64,000 nt of DNA from Sinohyriopsis cumingii (GCA_028554795.2 CM068841.1:21438308-21502307); one strand, 5' to 3'. Shown: positions 1 through 14,986, numbered from the stretch's first letter. Translations and numbers: made by a program. Notes: generated by a model from the letters alone, not told the origin.

Positions 1-693
1 GCAATCATGTAGAATGACGTGTATGGTAAAGTCACGTGAGCCCTAATAATGCAATCATGTAGATTGACGTGTATGGTAAAGCAACAAGAGTCCTAATAAT
101 GCAATCATGTAGAATGACGTGTATGGCAAAGTCACTTGAGCCCTAATAATGCAATCATGTATACTGACATGTCTGGTAAAGTCACGTGAGCCCTAATAAT
201 GCAATCATGTAGACTGACGTGTATGGTAAAGTCACGTGAGCCCTAATAATGCAATTATGTAGACTGACGTGTATGGTAAAGCAACACGAGTCCTAAAATG
301 CAATCATGTAGACTGACGTGTATGGTAAAGTCACGTGAGCCCTAAAAATGCAATCATGTATACTGACGTGTATGGTAAAGCAACACGAGTCCTAATAATG
401 CAATCATGTAGAATGACGTGTATGGTAAAGTCACGTGAGCCCTAATAATGCAATCATGTATACTGACGTGTCTGGTAAAGTCACGTGAACCCTAATAATG
501 CAATTATGTAGACTGACATGTATGGTAAAGACACGTGAGCCCTAATAATGCAATCATGTAGACTGACGTGTATGGTAAAGTCACGTGATCCCTAATAATG
601 CAATTATGTAGACTGACATGTATGGTAAAGACACGTGAGCCCTAATAATGCAATCATGTAGACTGACGTGTATGGTAAAGTCACGTGAGCAGT
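1..693. repeat. 50-bp satellite array, about 14 copies
   Basis: The window opens inside a tandem array whose unit is 50 bp, beginning GCAATCATGTAGAATGACGT and ending in CCCTAATAAT. Two unit types alternate: one has GTCACGTGAG in its second half, the other GCAACACGAG. A few units have lost 1-2 bp after CCTAA. The array stops inside a unit at about 690, where the sequence becomes unique, and it probably continues left of the window. The GTCACGTGAG type carries the palindrome CACGTG (an E-box core), so binding sites would recur every 50 bp. This is satellite DNA; no coding sense is seen. Confidence 0.95.
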
Positions 694-3359
694 AATTATA
701 GCTAAGTAGGCAATCTGTTCACCATTGATAGGTCACATGCTTCGTTTTACGCACAACGTATAAAGCTTTTGATATAAGTATGATAAGCAGCCGATCTTCA
801 TACGGGTTAGGGGCATACCTACGGATAAATAGAAAATAATCCGAATTTCAGCGCGATCGAAGTTTCTCAGACAATTCTTTTTTTATTTTTTATTTTTTTT
901 TTTACTCGACATGCCCGAGAGGCACTTTACATAGAATACAGGAGGGGTCTGATCTGAAATTATAAGGGACCCGGACGTCGAGCTGTCGGGTTTTGTGAGC
1001 ACTGACCGCCATTGCTTATCTGGATTCGGCACCTCAGGTGATAAAAACGTTTCAATGCAGCTAATTTTCTCAGGCGGATTACACATATCAAATCCTATAA
1101 CGAATTAACATTGTAACAAAGTAACGTTATAACAAAGCCTTTAGATTACACATTGTGTGTGTTTGTGTGTGTGTGTGTGTGCTCATTTTTTTTCTTCGTT
1201 AGCTTTGCATTGCCAGAATCATGCAGTATTTTACGATATTGAACTCGCGTAAATTCATACTGAACTCACGTGAATAAAGAAACTACTTTCTATTGTAAAC
1301 AAACAATGGGTGCAGACGTCAGTACTTTTGATTCATTTTATTTGTCTGTGGATGAAGTAAACCAACTGAATGAACTAAAGCAGATGTTTTGTGGACTCCC
1401 TCATACCAGCTGCTTTGGCACATTCCACGTTAACATTTTTGATATAATGTTTCGGATTTAGGCTAGCTATAGATGCCAGATAGGGTCCTTACAAATAACA
1501 TGCAAGTGACAAGGTGTAAACTGTCTCCTTTAGCTGGTAATAAAAATGGCAAAATAGATACAGTTTTACATCCTGAATTTCCTCAAAATGTACATTCTTA
1601 GTTCTGCAAATCCGAATTACATGAGCCATGTCATGGGTTCTCAAGCTTGATTACACATTTCGAAATTGTACTTTAATTTCAACTATACTCCAAGTGCAAT
1701 TACATCCTCCTTACTACACTCAAACTGAAATAAACACTTTATTCCATATCGTCTTTTTGATAATTGCAATTTAAAGTCTTCATATGTTTTCTACATTATG
1801 ATTTCAAACATTCAATGCCGCTGAAATCCGATGTACTTCATGTAGAATTTGCACATAAATCCAGTCTACAATCGCAAAATTTCGTAGAATCGACAAAAAT
1901 GCCCAAATCTATTCATTCCAGATCAAATAGAAAAGTTGCTGCAATGCACGTTCATTCACAATATGACTCCAAATTTCAATTTTAAGTAGACCAAAACGCC
2001 ATTTTCTTTTGAAAGTTATATCTAGCGCGCGACTAAGTTCAAATTTATCTGGGCGAAGTTATGTGCGCAGTAATTCTGTTGTTGTTGTATAATGATGAAT
2101 CTGGGATTGTTTTTTTTAGTTCAGAATGGGGCATACATTCAGTTACTTTGTTTTGTATAGTGTATTTTTTAATACATAATTAAGCCTTAGGTAGAATAAG
2201 GAAATGAGCATATAATATAAAGGTTACTGCAGTTGTTTAGGAAAAAATGACCTCGTTTTGTTGGATGGATATACCACCATATCGGCCAAATCTGCGCGTC
2301 GGGTAATTCTGCGCAACGATACGTCATTTCTGTAAACATTGGATCACATGTTATTTTGGGTCAAAAATCCATTTTGTATCAAGAAAGAACGATCGTACTT
2401 TAATTAAGAAAAGTTATATTCATAGAGTGTACAAAAATATCCCACATTAGACTCGAAATGCACATGAAAATGTGATTTCTAAATGACAACGTGAAGACCC
2501 ACTCCATGGCCTTCTTGAACCTGTAATCCAGAAAATCCGATTTACTATGCATCTTTTAGAATCATACAAATAAATACATTATATAAAAGATGGAAATGTG
2601 TACCTTAAAACAATACTGTATTTTAATCCAAGTTTCAAATTTTGCACGAAGTTGTCCCACACGTACAAAATCGTCTGCTACCCAACGTGTCAACTTGCCG
2701 CTAGAACGTAAATTCTCAAGAAATTTCCCGCCGTATAGTCTGTTTCTAAATTCTATAGTAATGTTTCCCCATCAACAAGACATTGTAACCATATTGCATC
2801 ATATACATTGTTGTTTTTCTTCCACATAATAGCTTATTTTTTTAAATAAAATGTTGAACTTTACTAACTTTTCTACAAGATCGGTTTAGTTTGCTTAATA
2901 TTTCTTGCCATTTATTGGATTTTTTACGCTGAAGTTTGTAAAACCAACTATAAACCAGACCTAATCACTCGACTGAACTGCTGACAGAAACAGTCGAAAG
3001 TAATATATTTCATTTCTACGGCCCGATGGATAAAATTGCATCGTTTCAAAGCCGTGCGCAGAATAGGCCGGCATATCGCGGGTCAGGAAAATAAGGGGGG
3101 GGGGGGGGTGTATCCCCTGTGTCCGAAATTATTATCATTTTGAACAGAATATTCTGGTGACAATTGCCTCTTTTCAAGTGGTAAGCATTGCTCTATTTTA
3201 TTTTCGTCAATCGGTCGAATTCGGTATACGTTTTGCTGCAATATTGGAGATGGAAACCTTATGTGCGCAGAAATGCCCGACAGCAGTGTACTATATACTG
3301 CACTCACAAGATCGTGCAGTATTTCTATCCGAAAAACTCGTTCATATTTCCCCATACAA
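694..3359. other. Distal 3' flank of the exchanger gene, no gene seen
   Basis: AT-rich sequence with only short chance frames. It holds a poly(T)/poly(A) tract near 879-905, a short (TG)n tract near 1155-1180 and a poly(G) run near 3096-3109. I see no conserved protein, RNA gene or clear mobile element here. Confidence 0.6.
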
Positions 3360-3533
<174 letters not shown>

Positions 3534-3980
3534 ATATATCTTTAAAAAGATAGGACCCCCAACCTTATATAATGGATATAGTACAGTGTTATTTTGCTAT
3601 AAACCAGCCTAAAACATTTTTTCTAGCCTCTGACAAATGAAAATATAAAATAATGTCCGACATCTGTTCAAGAACATCAAAGTGTTTGTCACCAATATAA
3701 CAGCGGCATACCGTGTTTAGAAATGCTGCGATATGTCACTATCCAAAATTGTTTCCGGTGCCCGGCTCTGCCAGTTAGCATTATATTTTACAAAGTTTTT
3801 GTCACTACGTTTCCTTCCTTCCTCACACGTATCAGGCGGAAGTAATAAAGAGGTATAGATACAGGGTTTCTTATCACCTTGTCCGATAATTTGCAATGAT
3901 GACAGTTTGTTTATTTTTCGTTTTTACGGATGAAAGCCAATTTGCAAAAAAATTGAAATATTTGAGCATACAAAAAAATA

Positions 3981-4012
<32 letters not shown>

Positions 4013-5833
4013 ATAATAATAATAATAGTTTGTATTATTGGTGCTGTTAAGGGTGTTACGAAAAAAATTATATCTTTCCACTAACTAAAATCCGTAGAAG
4101 AAACACAAACTTTGTTTTATAAGATGAGGGGGGAGAATTCTATTTGCGTTAAAAATTATCGCATCGCTGAAAATGTCATAATTTTACGTATCAATTCCAA
4201 TACAAATTTTGAAAGCCGTCAATTGATTATATAAAATATATTATGTTATGTTTATCTGTTTGACCTTGCATATAAATATATTTGGATTGAACACCAACAT
4301 GGTCCCAAAAATTGTTTCCCAGCCTAATCAGTTCTTCACTGAAACTCTGTTAGTGTTTATATATAAATTCCCAATAATTCATAAGTAATCACCTTGTTTG
4401 CTTTCATTTTTTCATTCAGTTATTGATTGATTGGTTCATTTATCCATTCATTCATTCATTCATTCATTCATTCATTCATTCATTTCTGTCTGAACATTTA
4501 TTTTGAAGCCTCAAATATGTGTCCTATTTGATTGCTAGTTGGACCTGGAAAGTATAAAATGCATAATCCAGTTTGCACACTCATACTTTAATGTTCTGTT
4601 TAATTTCAGGAAGCCAATGTCAATTTAAGTATTTTGCCTTGTAATATAGTATTGTGCTAAGCTGTAACGCGCCAGAAATGGTGCGAATCAAAACATTTGC
4701 GCGAGCCTGGCTTGAGGCTGATATTCTCCATGTTTCTAAGGACCTCATCACAACATTCATTTTCTAATGATAGGTTCTTAAAAGCGTAAGTACTACATAT
4801 TACGGTCGGCTAATAGCCTATTGATCGCACATCACGAAACTCGAATATCACAGACATTCGTTATCTTGCTTTTGATTTGTATGACCCATCGGTAAGTCTT
4901 TCCAAGCTGAAGATTCGTACATTATGCCAAACATCACGAAACACGAACCAAACACCTAATGCAAAGACTGTCTCTTATCTTAAACTAATAAACACTTATA
5001 CTTCGAAAAACTGAGAATTCTTTGAATTACGGGATCCATTTTTCGAATCAAACCCGTGCTGCCATAAAGTCGCGTGAATACATTGCATAATGACGTCCGC
5101 TCATATAAACTGGACAATTACTCGATTTAAAAAATATCTTCCCAAGACCCACTCGCCAAAACCAACAAATTATCACTAAAAATTAACAATGATATAGACG
5201 CAAGTACAAATAGCATATACACTAGGTTTATTACCATGCATGTGTGCTTGTTTGTGTGTGTTAGTGTATGTGTGCGTGTGTGTTATCTTATATATAATGT
5301 CAACGAACTTGCACATTATTCGAGGATGTGTTTGAAGAGTTTTATATTATGATTCTGTATAGGTTCATACTATTATAACTGAGATATTGTCAATATCAAC
5401 TTAAGAACATATTCAAAGTTTGTGATACTCGTTAGATGAAATTAATATTACATCTGTTTTCCGAACACCAAAGAATCCTTTGGTTGTACGTTCGGCAATG
5501 CCTGAATTTTTTCCATTATTGTGATCTATAACTTTTAAGTAGGGTATGACCCCGTGTTAATTTACTTTAAAGAAAGTTATTTTGATTGTTGCTTCATCTA
5601 GGTGTAGGTAACCATTGTTATTTCATGATGCCGTCTAAAGGTAGATGTTATTCAAATAAGAGGGATAACGAGCGAAGTAACCACAGGAAGGAAGGAACGC
5701 CGAAAGAAAGTTGCGGACATTTACTTTCAAAGATTGAAAGAAAGCAAGAAAAGTATTAAATTATTCTTATATATATATCTTTCCTCGTTTTTCTAAAAGA
5801 TATTTAATGATGTAGAATTGACATATATCATGA
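3534..5833. other. Proximal 3' flank and probable 3' UTR of the exchanger gene
   Basis: Noncoding AT-rich sequence. It includes a (TAC)n(TAA)n microsatellite at 3981-4026 and a (CATT)n tract at 4444-4483. Read on the minus strand, downstream of the stop codon at 5834, the nearest canonical AATAAA I found is at 5232-5227, which would give a 3' UTR of about 600 nt. An ATTAAA at 5808-5803 seems too close to the stop. The poly(A) site is therefore a guess. Confidence 0.45.
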
Positions 5834-6150
5834 TCACGCGCATTTATCCTCGTTAAAGTTTCCAATGATATTGAGTTCAAATAAGCACGTAATGGTAGTG
5901 ACAATTACGTAAACAATCAGGCACAGGGCGCCGAATTTCTTGTTTAGCTTCCACTTCAAGATGAACATGCCCAGTAACATGTACACTACTGTGGCCAGGA
6001 GAGTTAGAGAGGAATAAAGTAGTCCCCCGCTTCGAATTGAAATCGCCTTTCCGTTCACTATGGTATCAATCAGCCATGGAACTCCCAAACACGCCAAAAT
6101 GTCAAAGACGTTACTACCAATTGAATTCGACACAGCCATATCTCCAAATC
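5834..6150 (-). CDS. SLC24A: Exchanger exon 9 (second half of alpha-2 repeat, C terminus, stop)
   Basis: Residues 425-529 and a TGA stop. It starts with [17 protein letters not shown], the second alpha-2 helix, in which D441 is the K+-selectivity aspartate. Three hydrophobic segments follow, and the protein ends [15 protein letters not shown] near the end recalls the NCKX5 C terminus. The acceptor is CTTTTTCAG|GA at 6151/6150. Confidence 0.95.
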
Positions 6151-7066
6151 CTGAAAAAGCATACGTCATTATATTACCAAGTATTTAACATTTTTAACTG
6201 AAGTATATCTCAATGAGTTGTGTTGGAATCTCCACGCGTTCACGAAAGGTAAAGGTATGCTGCGGTGACTAGCGTGCCGGATTTGTCACCAAAGCGGTGC
6301 ATGCTAATCTACTCAAGAGACCAGTCAGCGCCAGCCACCATATTGTTTTCTGGATCATGATACTAATTAAGTTACCATTGTAAATCTATGCAACTATCAT
6401 GATACTAAAAATTAAATAACTTTCAATTTCTGAGTGCTCATGATCAAACCTATATTTATCAGTATATATGAAACCTAGATGACAGTTTCTTTGTAGAGAA
6501 AAGGATATGAGCCGTGGCATTTTCTGGACCTACATGTGTTTGAAACATGTGCTTTTAATTCCGCACCAACGAGTCAGGTGCTAATTTTAGTAATGAGTGT
6601 TCCAAGCTCAATTAAAGGACTGAAATTCCATCAAGAAATCAGTGTCTCTATTTTCTTTTCAGTTACAACTAGGACAAGCTCTCAAAAGATTCATTTTCCT
6701 ACAAAATAACTTTCCTTATCAACCAATTCTGGCCACCCAAACCCATATATGCTCTATTCCAGGCTGGTTCCCATTTTTTTCCGTATAATTAGTATCGTGT
6801 ATCCTTCTGGGCAAGACGCTTTGTTCCAGTTATTTCGGCGCTATATAACCTTTTACGAATTGATGTGTCGTTAAACAGCAATCGTTAAAAAAAAGGAACG
6901 AAAAAAGGAAGATACTAAAGAAAACGTTCATCAATAGATCATCTTCCCCATTATAAATGACATCGCAAAAATAGTTTCATAAGCTGTTTCATTTATTTGC
7001 ATATGTAATGTGATATTAATGGCCAAAGAAAATCCTATATTAACAGAGCCAGAGCAACCACGTGTG

Positions 7067-7103
<37 letters not shown>

Positions 7104-10100
7104 GAGAGAGAGAGAGAGAGAGAGTGCTCACCATCTCTTGCGGCAAACAAGCTAGCTAAACAATCTGGTACACTCGTACCAGCCGCCAGCAAGGTTAAAC
7201 CCATTACTGTGTCAGGAATTCCCAATGCGTCTCCTGAAGAATGGATCAATACATTAATTTCCTCTTATTTTGAACTATTAAAGAATTTGTTCATGTGACT
7301 GCAATTCAGCAAACATAAAAGCTTTAAAAGTTTTGTCGAGTACTGTGCATAGTCACATATGGGTAAATTGGTCTGACCACCCCCCAACCCATCACCATTT
7401 CTATCAATCTACCTTTAGAATGTTTCGCTGTGAACTCTATGTTTGTATGGAACAAATATGCTATAAATATGGAATGTTTACTTTATGAGTCAAAATCTTT
7501 GGAAATGTGTGGGTCTTCAATGGAACGGAAAATTAATTGTCATGTATGGTATATAGAATGATGCTCTTTGATGTTGATTCTTTTTTTAAAACAAAATCAT
7601 AAATGGATAACGCATATAAAGATAGTTCTTCAAAATAATGGAATATATGATGCATGGTAAAGTAAAAGAGACAATAATGTCAGTGTCATATGAAAAATTA
7701 TATTGAAATCGTCCTGTTAGATCAACACAAACAAGTTTGTTTTTTGGTGTCGAAAAATCATCTAAAGGAAACAATTTAAATTTTATACAACGGGTATCAA
7801 ATTAAAATAACGTCTGATAAACTTTCCTAACAAACGTGTAATTACCTATCATAAATTTATGCCTCTTTATTCTCATCGATGGAATAAAATTCCATATGAT
7901 CAAAGAAAAAGCGCTAAATTTCGGAATAACGTGTTCCGTGACGAATTCCATGACATGTTTGAGTGTGAATTATATTTGGAGGCTAGACTGAAGTAGTAGA
8001 TCTAGAAATATTATCACACAGGTCCGAATACTTTAAAATATCATTATTTAATAACATATTCATATAAAAAAGTGAAAAATGTAACCGTATGTGTTAGCAA
8101 ACATATGAATGAATAAGAATCTAAAGAGGTGTCGATTGCTACATATGCTTGTTCCACATTTCAACCTATCACAATCTTCTATATATTAAGTGAAATGTAT
8201 CAAAAACGTTTACATTTAAATTGTTTACAGTTCACTTTTCTGTAGAAGCTACTGCAGATTTATGACCAAAAAGATGAACACTGATGAAAATCTTGCCCAT
8301 GATTTCCAAACGACTTTGCCCTTGCCTCATTAACAGAGATTTGGAGATCAAGGAGGTTATATGGGAAGACAGCTATCCATACAAACCTTTGCGTCATAGG
8401 ATTATACAGAAAAATTGTAATCAACCATAGCCTCATTACGTTTCAACAAATGTCTGTACCTAACACTCATTATAGCGACGAAAATCACGCTGACATATAT
8501 ACTTTTAATATGCTATGCAATATGGTTAAAATCTTTAAGAAAAAAATAACAGAGAGAGAAAAGGAAAGATACAGTTGGATGCAATTTTTTAAAATCCTTT
8601 GGCTATTATAAGTAAGCATTAAATTGGAATGGTTAAAACTAAAATACAAAATAACTTACAAGAAGAAGAAACGATATTCCAGTAGCTCACAAACCATGAA
8701 AATATTTCCCCAGTTTTCCCAAAGAGATTACCACCACATCTTATCCTGATCTATTTAAAACCTATTTTCTGGGGTTTTATTTTTCTTTCTTCAAAAAACG
8801 AGTGTTCATTGCAAATGAAAACTATGAAACCCTTCAAATTATTTTGCACGCCTTGAAATAAGTAAACTTCACGATTCTGTACTACATCAAGCAAATTAGC
8901 GTGACTTCTTTTCAATGTAGCCGCAATTAAAATGCAGTGAAATTAACTTGAAGCAAATCTTCAGCGGGGGTAAGGGGTGAACAGAGAAATATGACGGCGG
9001 GGGGGGGGTTCCTGTGAAAAATTTGCAAGGCCCCAGTTTGCGAAATGGAGGCTACAAGATATACTGTTTTCGGCCAAGCAACGTTAACTCATGAACTATC
9101 CAAAGACCAATCTGAGGCTTGTATGTAATCCTGGTTGTAAGCGTGGTTGGAGCACCGATTATTATTCCGCGCTGACCTCAATGGAAAATTACTGGCACTG
9201 GTTACTGTCTACGGAAAATTACTTTAATGCGTACAGTGCGTGATTTCCTCACGCTCTGGTCAACGTTGACCTCAGTGGAAAATTACTGACACCGGTTACT
9301 GTCCACGGCATATTACTATCACGTGTACTCTGCGTGATGTTCTCACTCTGATTCACACTGACCTCAATGGAAAATTACTGGGTAGTACACTGCGCGCTTT
9401 TTAAACAAACCGTCTACTATTATACGCGCATCTGAAATTGTGTGCATGTCAGAGCTTGATACGTCGCCGGTGCAATGTCTAAACTGTGAATCCAGTTGGA
9501 ATTCCGGCAATTCGCTTTGGTTAAAAAATACGTTACATCACTAAGATCTTTTATGTCAACTGACTTGTATGTGGACCTGGTAGCAGAGATATTTACTGCG
9601 TGATATATGTGAATTTTATTTTTTGGTTAAACATCTTTGAGAAAGCTAATGTATAAATACCACTTGCGACAAAATTGTACTGGTCTTTTGGTTCTATCAA
9701 AATATTTTCCAGCCGATTTAATTGATGAAGACTTCTTTGTTTCTCCAAACGTATTGACATAACTGGTCTTGGTGTTTTTGTTGGACTTACCGGTTTTGTC
9801 TGTGTTTATTATTCTCACATTGTGTGACAGCTTTTAGATTTTCCAGCCTAGTATCTGTTATATTTGAGCTGATGTGATCGATAACAAGACCATCATCTAT
9901 TAAACCAATGAAGCACCCTTAAATAAACCTATGTGACAAATACATTATTTATCCAGGAACTCTGATTCCGATCATCATGTAACCCATGTTACCCACAAAC
10001 CCCAACTGGTTTCTTATGTCGACAGTTTCTGACGATATCACATCTGCTCGCTTCGTAACTAACGAATGTGGGATGACATTTAAATTCATCGAGATCAATC

Positions 10101-13100
10101 TCTTTTTCAACTTCCTCCATTTGTATATAATATATTTTTTCCTCATAAATAACATTATTTTTATCAGAAGAATATATTTTGATATAGTCTCTTGCATCTT
10201 TTATTCTGATGTCATCAGAAGCTTTTGTTTCTCGTAATATCGTTTAAGTGCTCGATATTTTCGTCCGCCGCAAGATACACACAACTGTTCTTCCCTTGAC
10301 CACAATTCCGCATTTCAAACTTAATTACGGTCAGGTACTGCCAAGGCACACACTGGCCATGCGATAGCCGCAGTACTCGCCACGACAATTTTTTTCACAA
10401 TATGTGACTGATCCGATCATGGGCCCCGACAACTATTCTTTGCTCCTGTCATTTTATATTATTTGGAGAAAGTTCAATTGAAGCAAATACTTTTCTTATA
10501 TATAAGAATGACTAATTATACTGCTGCAAAACAAATGGTGGTACGGTATTTTAGTCCAACATGAATAAAACCAGATTTCACAAGTTCGAAAATTGCACAC
10601 AAAAATTTACGAAAACAAATAAATGAACTATTAACAGCGGGTGAAATTGAGAGATTATCGAAGATCGAACCAAAGAAAATCAGAGAAAAGTATTTTAAAC
10701 GAGAGCAAACAAGATTGAAATAATCACACAACTAGATATGACTTTGACAGATTAACCAAAGACAAAAAACAACCTGCAATTACACGAATTTATCAAAATG
10801 GACAAAATGAATTTGTGGAAGATGGCGCTGCCCATGTCTAGTCAACTTTCAAGATAGACGGCGATATTTTCGTTGATTCCAACATAAACGACAACAACTG
10901 ACCAGCGATTACTATTAATAATCTTGTGAATGACAGCAAGTACAAATTTAGACGAAAAATATTATGTCAGCCAAGATGGTCCAGCCTGGATTATTAGTGA
11001 TAAACTCGATCCTGTTAAGGAATCACGGCGACATAAATGTCGTCACAATAAATAAAAACTCCAAACCAGTCACGTTTACTGGAATAGACAAACCATGCTA
11101 CAACGACGCGTCCACAGTTGTTTATGGACTACACCGTTCAAATGATCCCGATTTTAATGATCTTGCAACGATGCGTGGTGCAAGCATCCGTGCTACGGCC
11201 ACATGAATTTTAACCTGTGTGGCTCAAGGTGTCCTTGAACATTTTGTAAAATCATGTCCTGGAAATAGATTTACTAAATCGAGAATATAAAAAATTTGTA
11301 AAAGTATGTCAAAAATACTGGTGCTTGTATAGATGGCATCGCCAAGTTCGGACAATTTGTTAATGTTTCCCATAATTGTAAAAACAATAAAGAATGATGC
11401 TTTATATAACTCGAACGAATATAGAACACAAGGGCCACCAATCCTGATATTAGATCATAACGCTCATGCGTTGACTGAATAACACAATTTCTACGAGAAA
11501 AAAACAAGATTTTACAACGGTGATAATTTTAAAGAAATCTACAACATCAGTAAAAACGATCCCGTATGTACTCGGCTGTTTTTCAGAATGATTTAGATTC
11601 ACAATTTGATCCGTTTGTGTTACGGCCTGGCGTGCTTTATCGAAAAGATTCGCCCCAACACACAATGAAACAAATCGCGTTAAAACATGACACCAATATA
11701 GATGAATTGCTTGTTAATTATTTTACGAAGTCGCAGATAGTTGCTCAGATTGCACAACGAAACATCGATGGTGTCCAACACCAAAGGAATTTCTCGACGA
11801 TATATCACGGTCCTGTGTCGTGTTTAGCCATGGCGGTCTCTGGAACATACAATTCCGTTGATATGATCTCGGTTGATAATGTCGCAGTTATCCGGCTGCT
11901 TTTCTTGGTCCTGGTAATTGTAACCTGCAGTTTGAACGATTCCGCTATCCGACACATGAAATGACCAGAGTTGCGATAAACCAACTACTGCCCAACATTG
12001 ATCTTACTGGATTTGCGGAGATTAAATCGTTTGATTTTGCGTCAAATGCTCATATGGTTATACCAATTTGGTTTGGTCGACACATTAACAAACATAATAC
12101 AAAATTAATCTAAACGATTGTTGTGCAAAATATTATAGTGATTGGGCTCCAATATGCTGCGGATGCTGTTCTAGTCTCCACGGATTCATTTTATATAAGC
12201 CAATCAAAAAAGGATCTTGTGAAATCGTTTATCGACACAGTTCCGCTGTGTCAAGAGGTTACGCGCCACAAAAGACGCTAAAGATTCTAGCTGGGGTAAT
12301 TGGAGAATAAAGTGTGATGAAATACGCAAATATGTTGAATCAGTTAACGTTGAAACACCAGAAATGTATTCCTGCAACAATAATCTATGAAATCAGTCTG
12401 CAGTGCCTTCAGTAAATGATTCAATTACGAGACATAACACAGTCTGTCTCAATGGTCCTGGTAGTTGTGGTCAAACAACACGTGCAATAGAATTATTTAA
12501 AAACTCATTGTGTTAACGCCAACTTATTGTCTTGCCAGAGAGATGAAACAGCGTATTGTCAAATCATGCACGTATCACATTTTCTTTAGACAGCTAGGTA
12601 ATGCGTGGATCCCCAAGCGAATATGACAACAGCAAATACCGAAAATAATTATTTGGGACGAAATATGTACCGTATCCAAAGAAACGTTAAAAATGTTTCT
12701 TGATTACCTAACAACAAAGTCAACTGCAAATATCATGTGTGACGATCATGGACAACCTCCGCCGTTTACAGGATAATCGCCCCATGAATGGTTTAGAAAC
12801 TACATTATTCACAACGGTGGACATTACGAGGAAATATTGTGCGACAACAGATCACATGATGAATCGTTACGAAAACTAAAATCGGTAATTAGATAACCAG
12901 ATATAGTTCAGTGTGAAATAATGCGTATTGTAATTCCAGAGACACTAATGCCTGATAACTGGAACTCATAGCGACCTAAGGATCTGATAGATGTTTCCAG
13001 GCATATTGTACGTGATTCATTTTAAAGTAAATTATTTGAGCTTCACAAAGAAAAGTTTTCAACGCTACCAGTTTCACTATGTTATCGCCCTGCAGACACA

Positions 13101-14659
13101 CGTTGACAAAATATACTCGTTGACATTCCAGGAACAGACAAACATCAGCGACTGATGTCGTCGAGGTTCCAGTAGATGTTGCACAGCAGGCGCTGTCGGC
13201 GTCGAAGACGCAAGCAGTTTCACGACAACAGCCGCAACTATCATTCTAGACTCTATGTTTTGCAATAACAATTCATTCATCACAGGGGCTAACAATCTCA
13301 GATACGCGAATCACAAAAAATATCTCAGTTATATAAGGTTGCCTATGGCGTCACTCACCGTTGGCTCGTGTACTTTTGATAGCAACATTTTGGTTATTTT
13401 CCTGTTATTAGTTTAAATCTGCGCTGAATTTCATCATTGATTTGTTCGATTTGATATGATTCTGTTGAAAAATGAACGGCTTTCCAGATGGACTCCGTCT
13501 CAGAGCTGGGTTTATTTGAGAATATGTGAATTATTAGCGCCTAATATACCAAATGATTTTTCTCTCATGTTTGGCCAACTATAATAAACTCGTAATTGTG
13601 CCAGTGCGATCTCAGTGACCGATCAAGGGGGGCTTTTATCGGAGTTTGAAAACCAATATCAAATTCCCGCCGAATTGACGTCGCTGATATCATTATGGTA
13701 GTTGGCGGTGTTGTTTAGCGATAATTTGTTCCAGTCGTGTGGGTATTTCTGCGGTCAATATAGTCTATACGGCGGATTCTAAATGTGGTGCTGGCAGCAT
13801 TGTCGCTGACATAGTATGTTTGCTTTATTGTGATACCAATAATAAATATACCTGATCGCAGCAAATTCATTGTCTGATATTGCACCATCGTTTAACCCCG
13901 CTGACAGTATCTATGATATATTTACGGACACATATTTACGTTATTTTTTTGTATTTATGCAATTTATTTTACCGGCACATGTAGATTTGTTTTGCGATGA
14001 TAATGATGATATTGAGGACACCAGCAACACCGAAAACAACTCCGACACCGATTCTAACCAGGTGTGATATCATGTGCGTCGCTGATAATGTACCGATTAA
14101 CCTCGTTGATTCAGCGACTAGAGAGGAGACTGCGTATACAACATTGTTAATGACGAGGATTCGTCTGCGATATTTGTTTTTGTTTTATCATGTGCTCGTG
14201 GATGATTTCTTCCAGAGATGCCTTCCATGCACATGCTTGATTATACCGAAAGGACGACTGTGTGGGATTCATTATGGTATATACTAAGCTACCAACTGAG
14301 GTCTTTGCGCAACAAATTCCAGACACCATCAATACGTCGCTACGGTTAAGTCTTTATCTGCTGGTTCCAGTATGAATATTCCCTCGGCATCTTGATTTAA
14401 CACGACCGACACGGTTCTGGGACATTTATCGGTGAAATATCTTCAAGTATATGTCGTACAAATTCTACATCGCGCAGCGCTAAACACGGAAAGCCTGTAC
14501 ACTCCGGTAACCCCAGCGGTAAGTTTGATGGAGTTGTTTTGTTGTGACCATGCTGCTGATCCAGATGCTACCATGTATACCGCGTTGATGGACGGAGTCG
14601 TATCGTAAATTTTCTCAGCAAAAACAACATTATTTTCATATGTAGTTGTAAATCCTTCT

Positions 14660-14718
<59 letters not shown>

Positions 14719-14924
14719 TTAACGGTTTGCAGTTTGATTATCATGAAAACGAAAAAGTTTTGTGGGGTGGTATAGTCAAATCATAAACAACCATGGAAAA
14801 TTTTACTTCAACGCCTGGTATAATATTCTCATTTGAAAATTATCATAGTGATTTGCTCTTTCATAACAAATATATGATGTTGATATTCTATAATATCCTT
14901 TGCTAAAATTAATTTCATAGGTTC

Positions 14925-14986
<62 letters not shown>

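Noticed and set aside
1..693. CRISPR-like array at the window start
   Set aside because: The units are head-to-tail copies with no unique spacers, and the window is eukaryotic; it is satellite DNA.
6931..7298. Ser-Leu and Arg-Glu repeat frames around 7.1 kb as separate proteins
   Set aside because: They read through the (GA)n tract in the intron; only 7132-7233 is coding, as exchanger exon 8.
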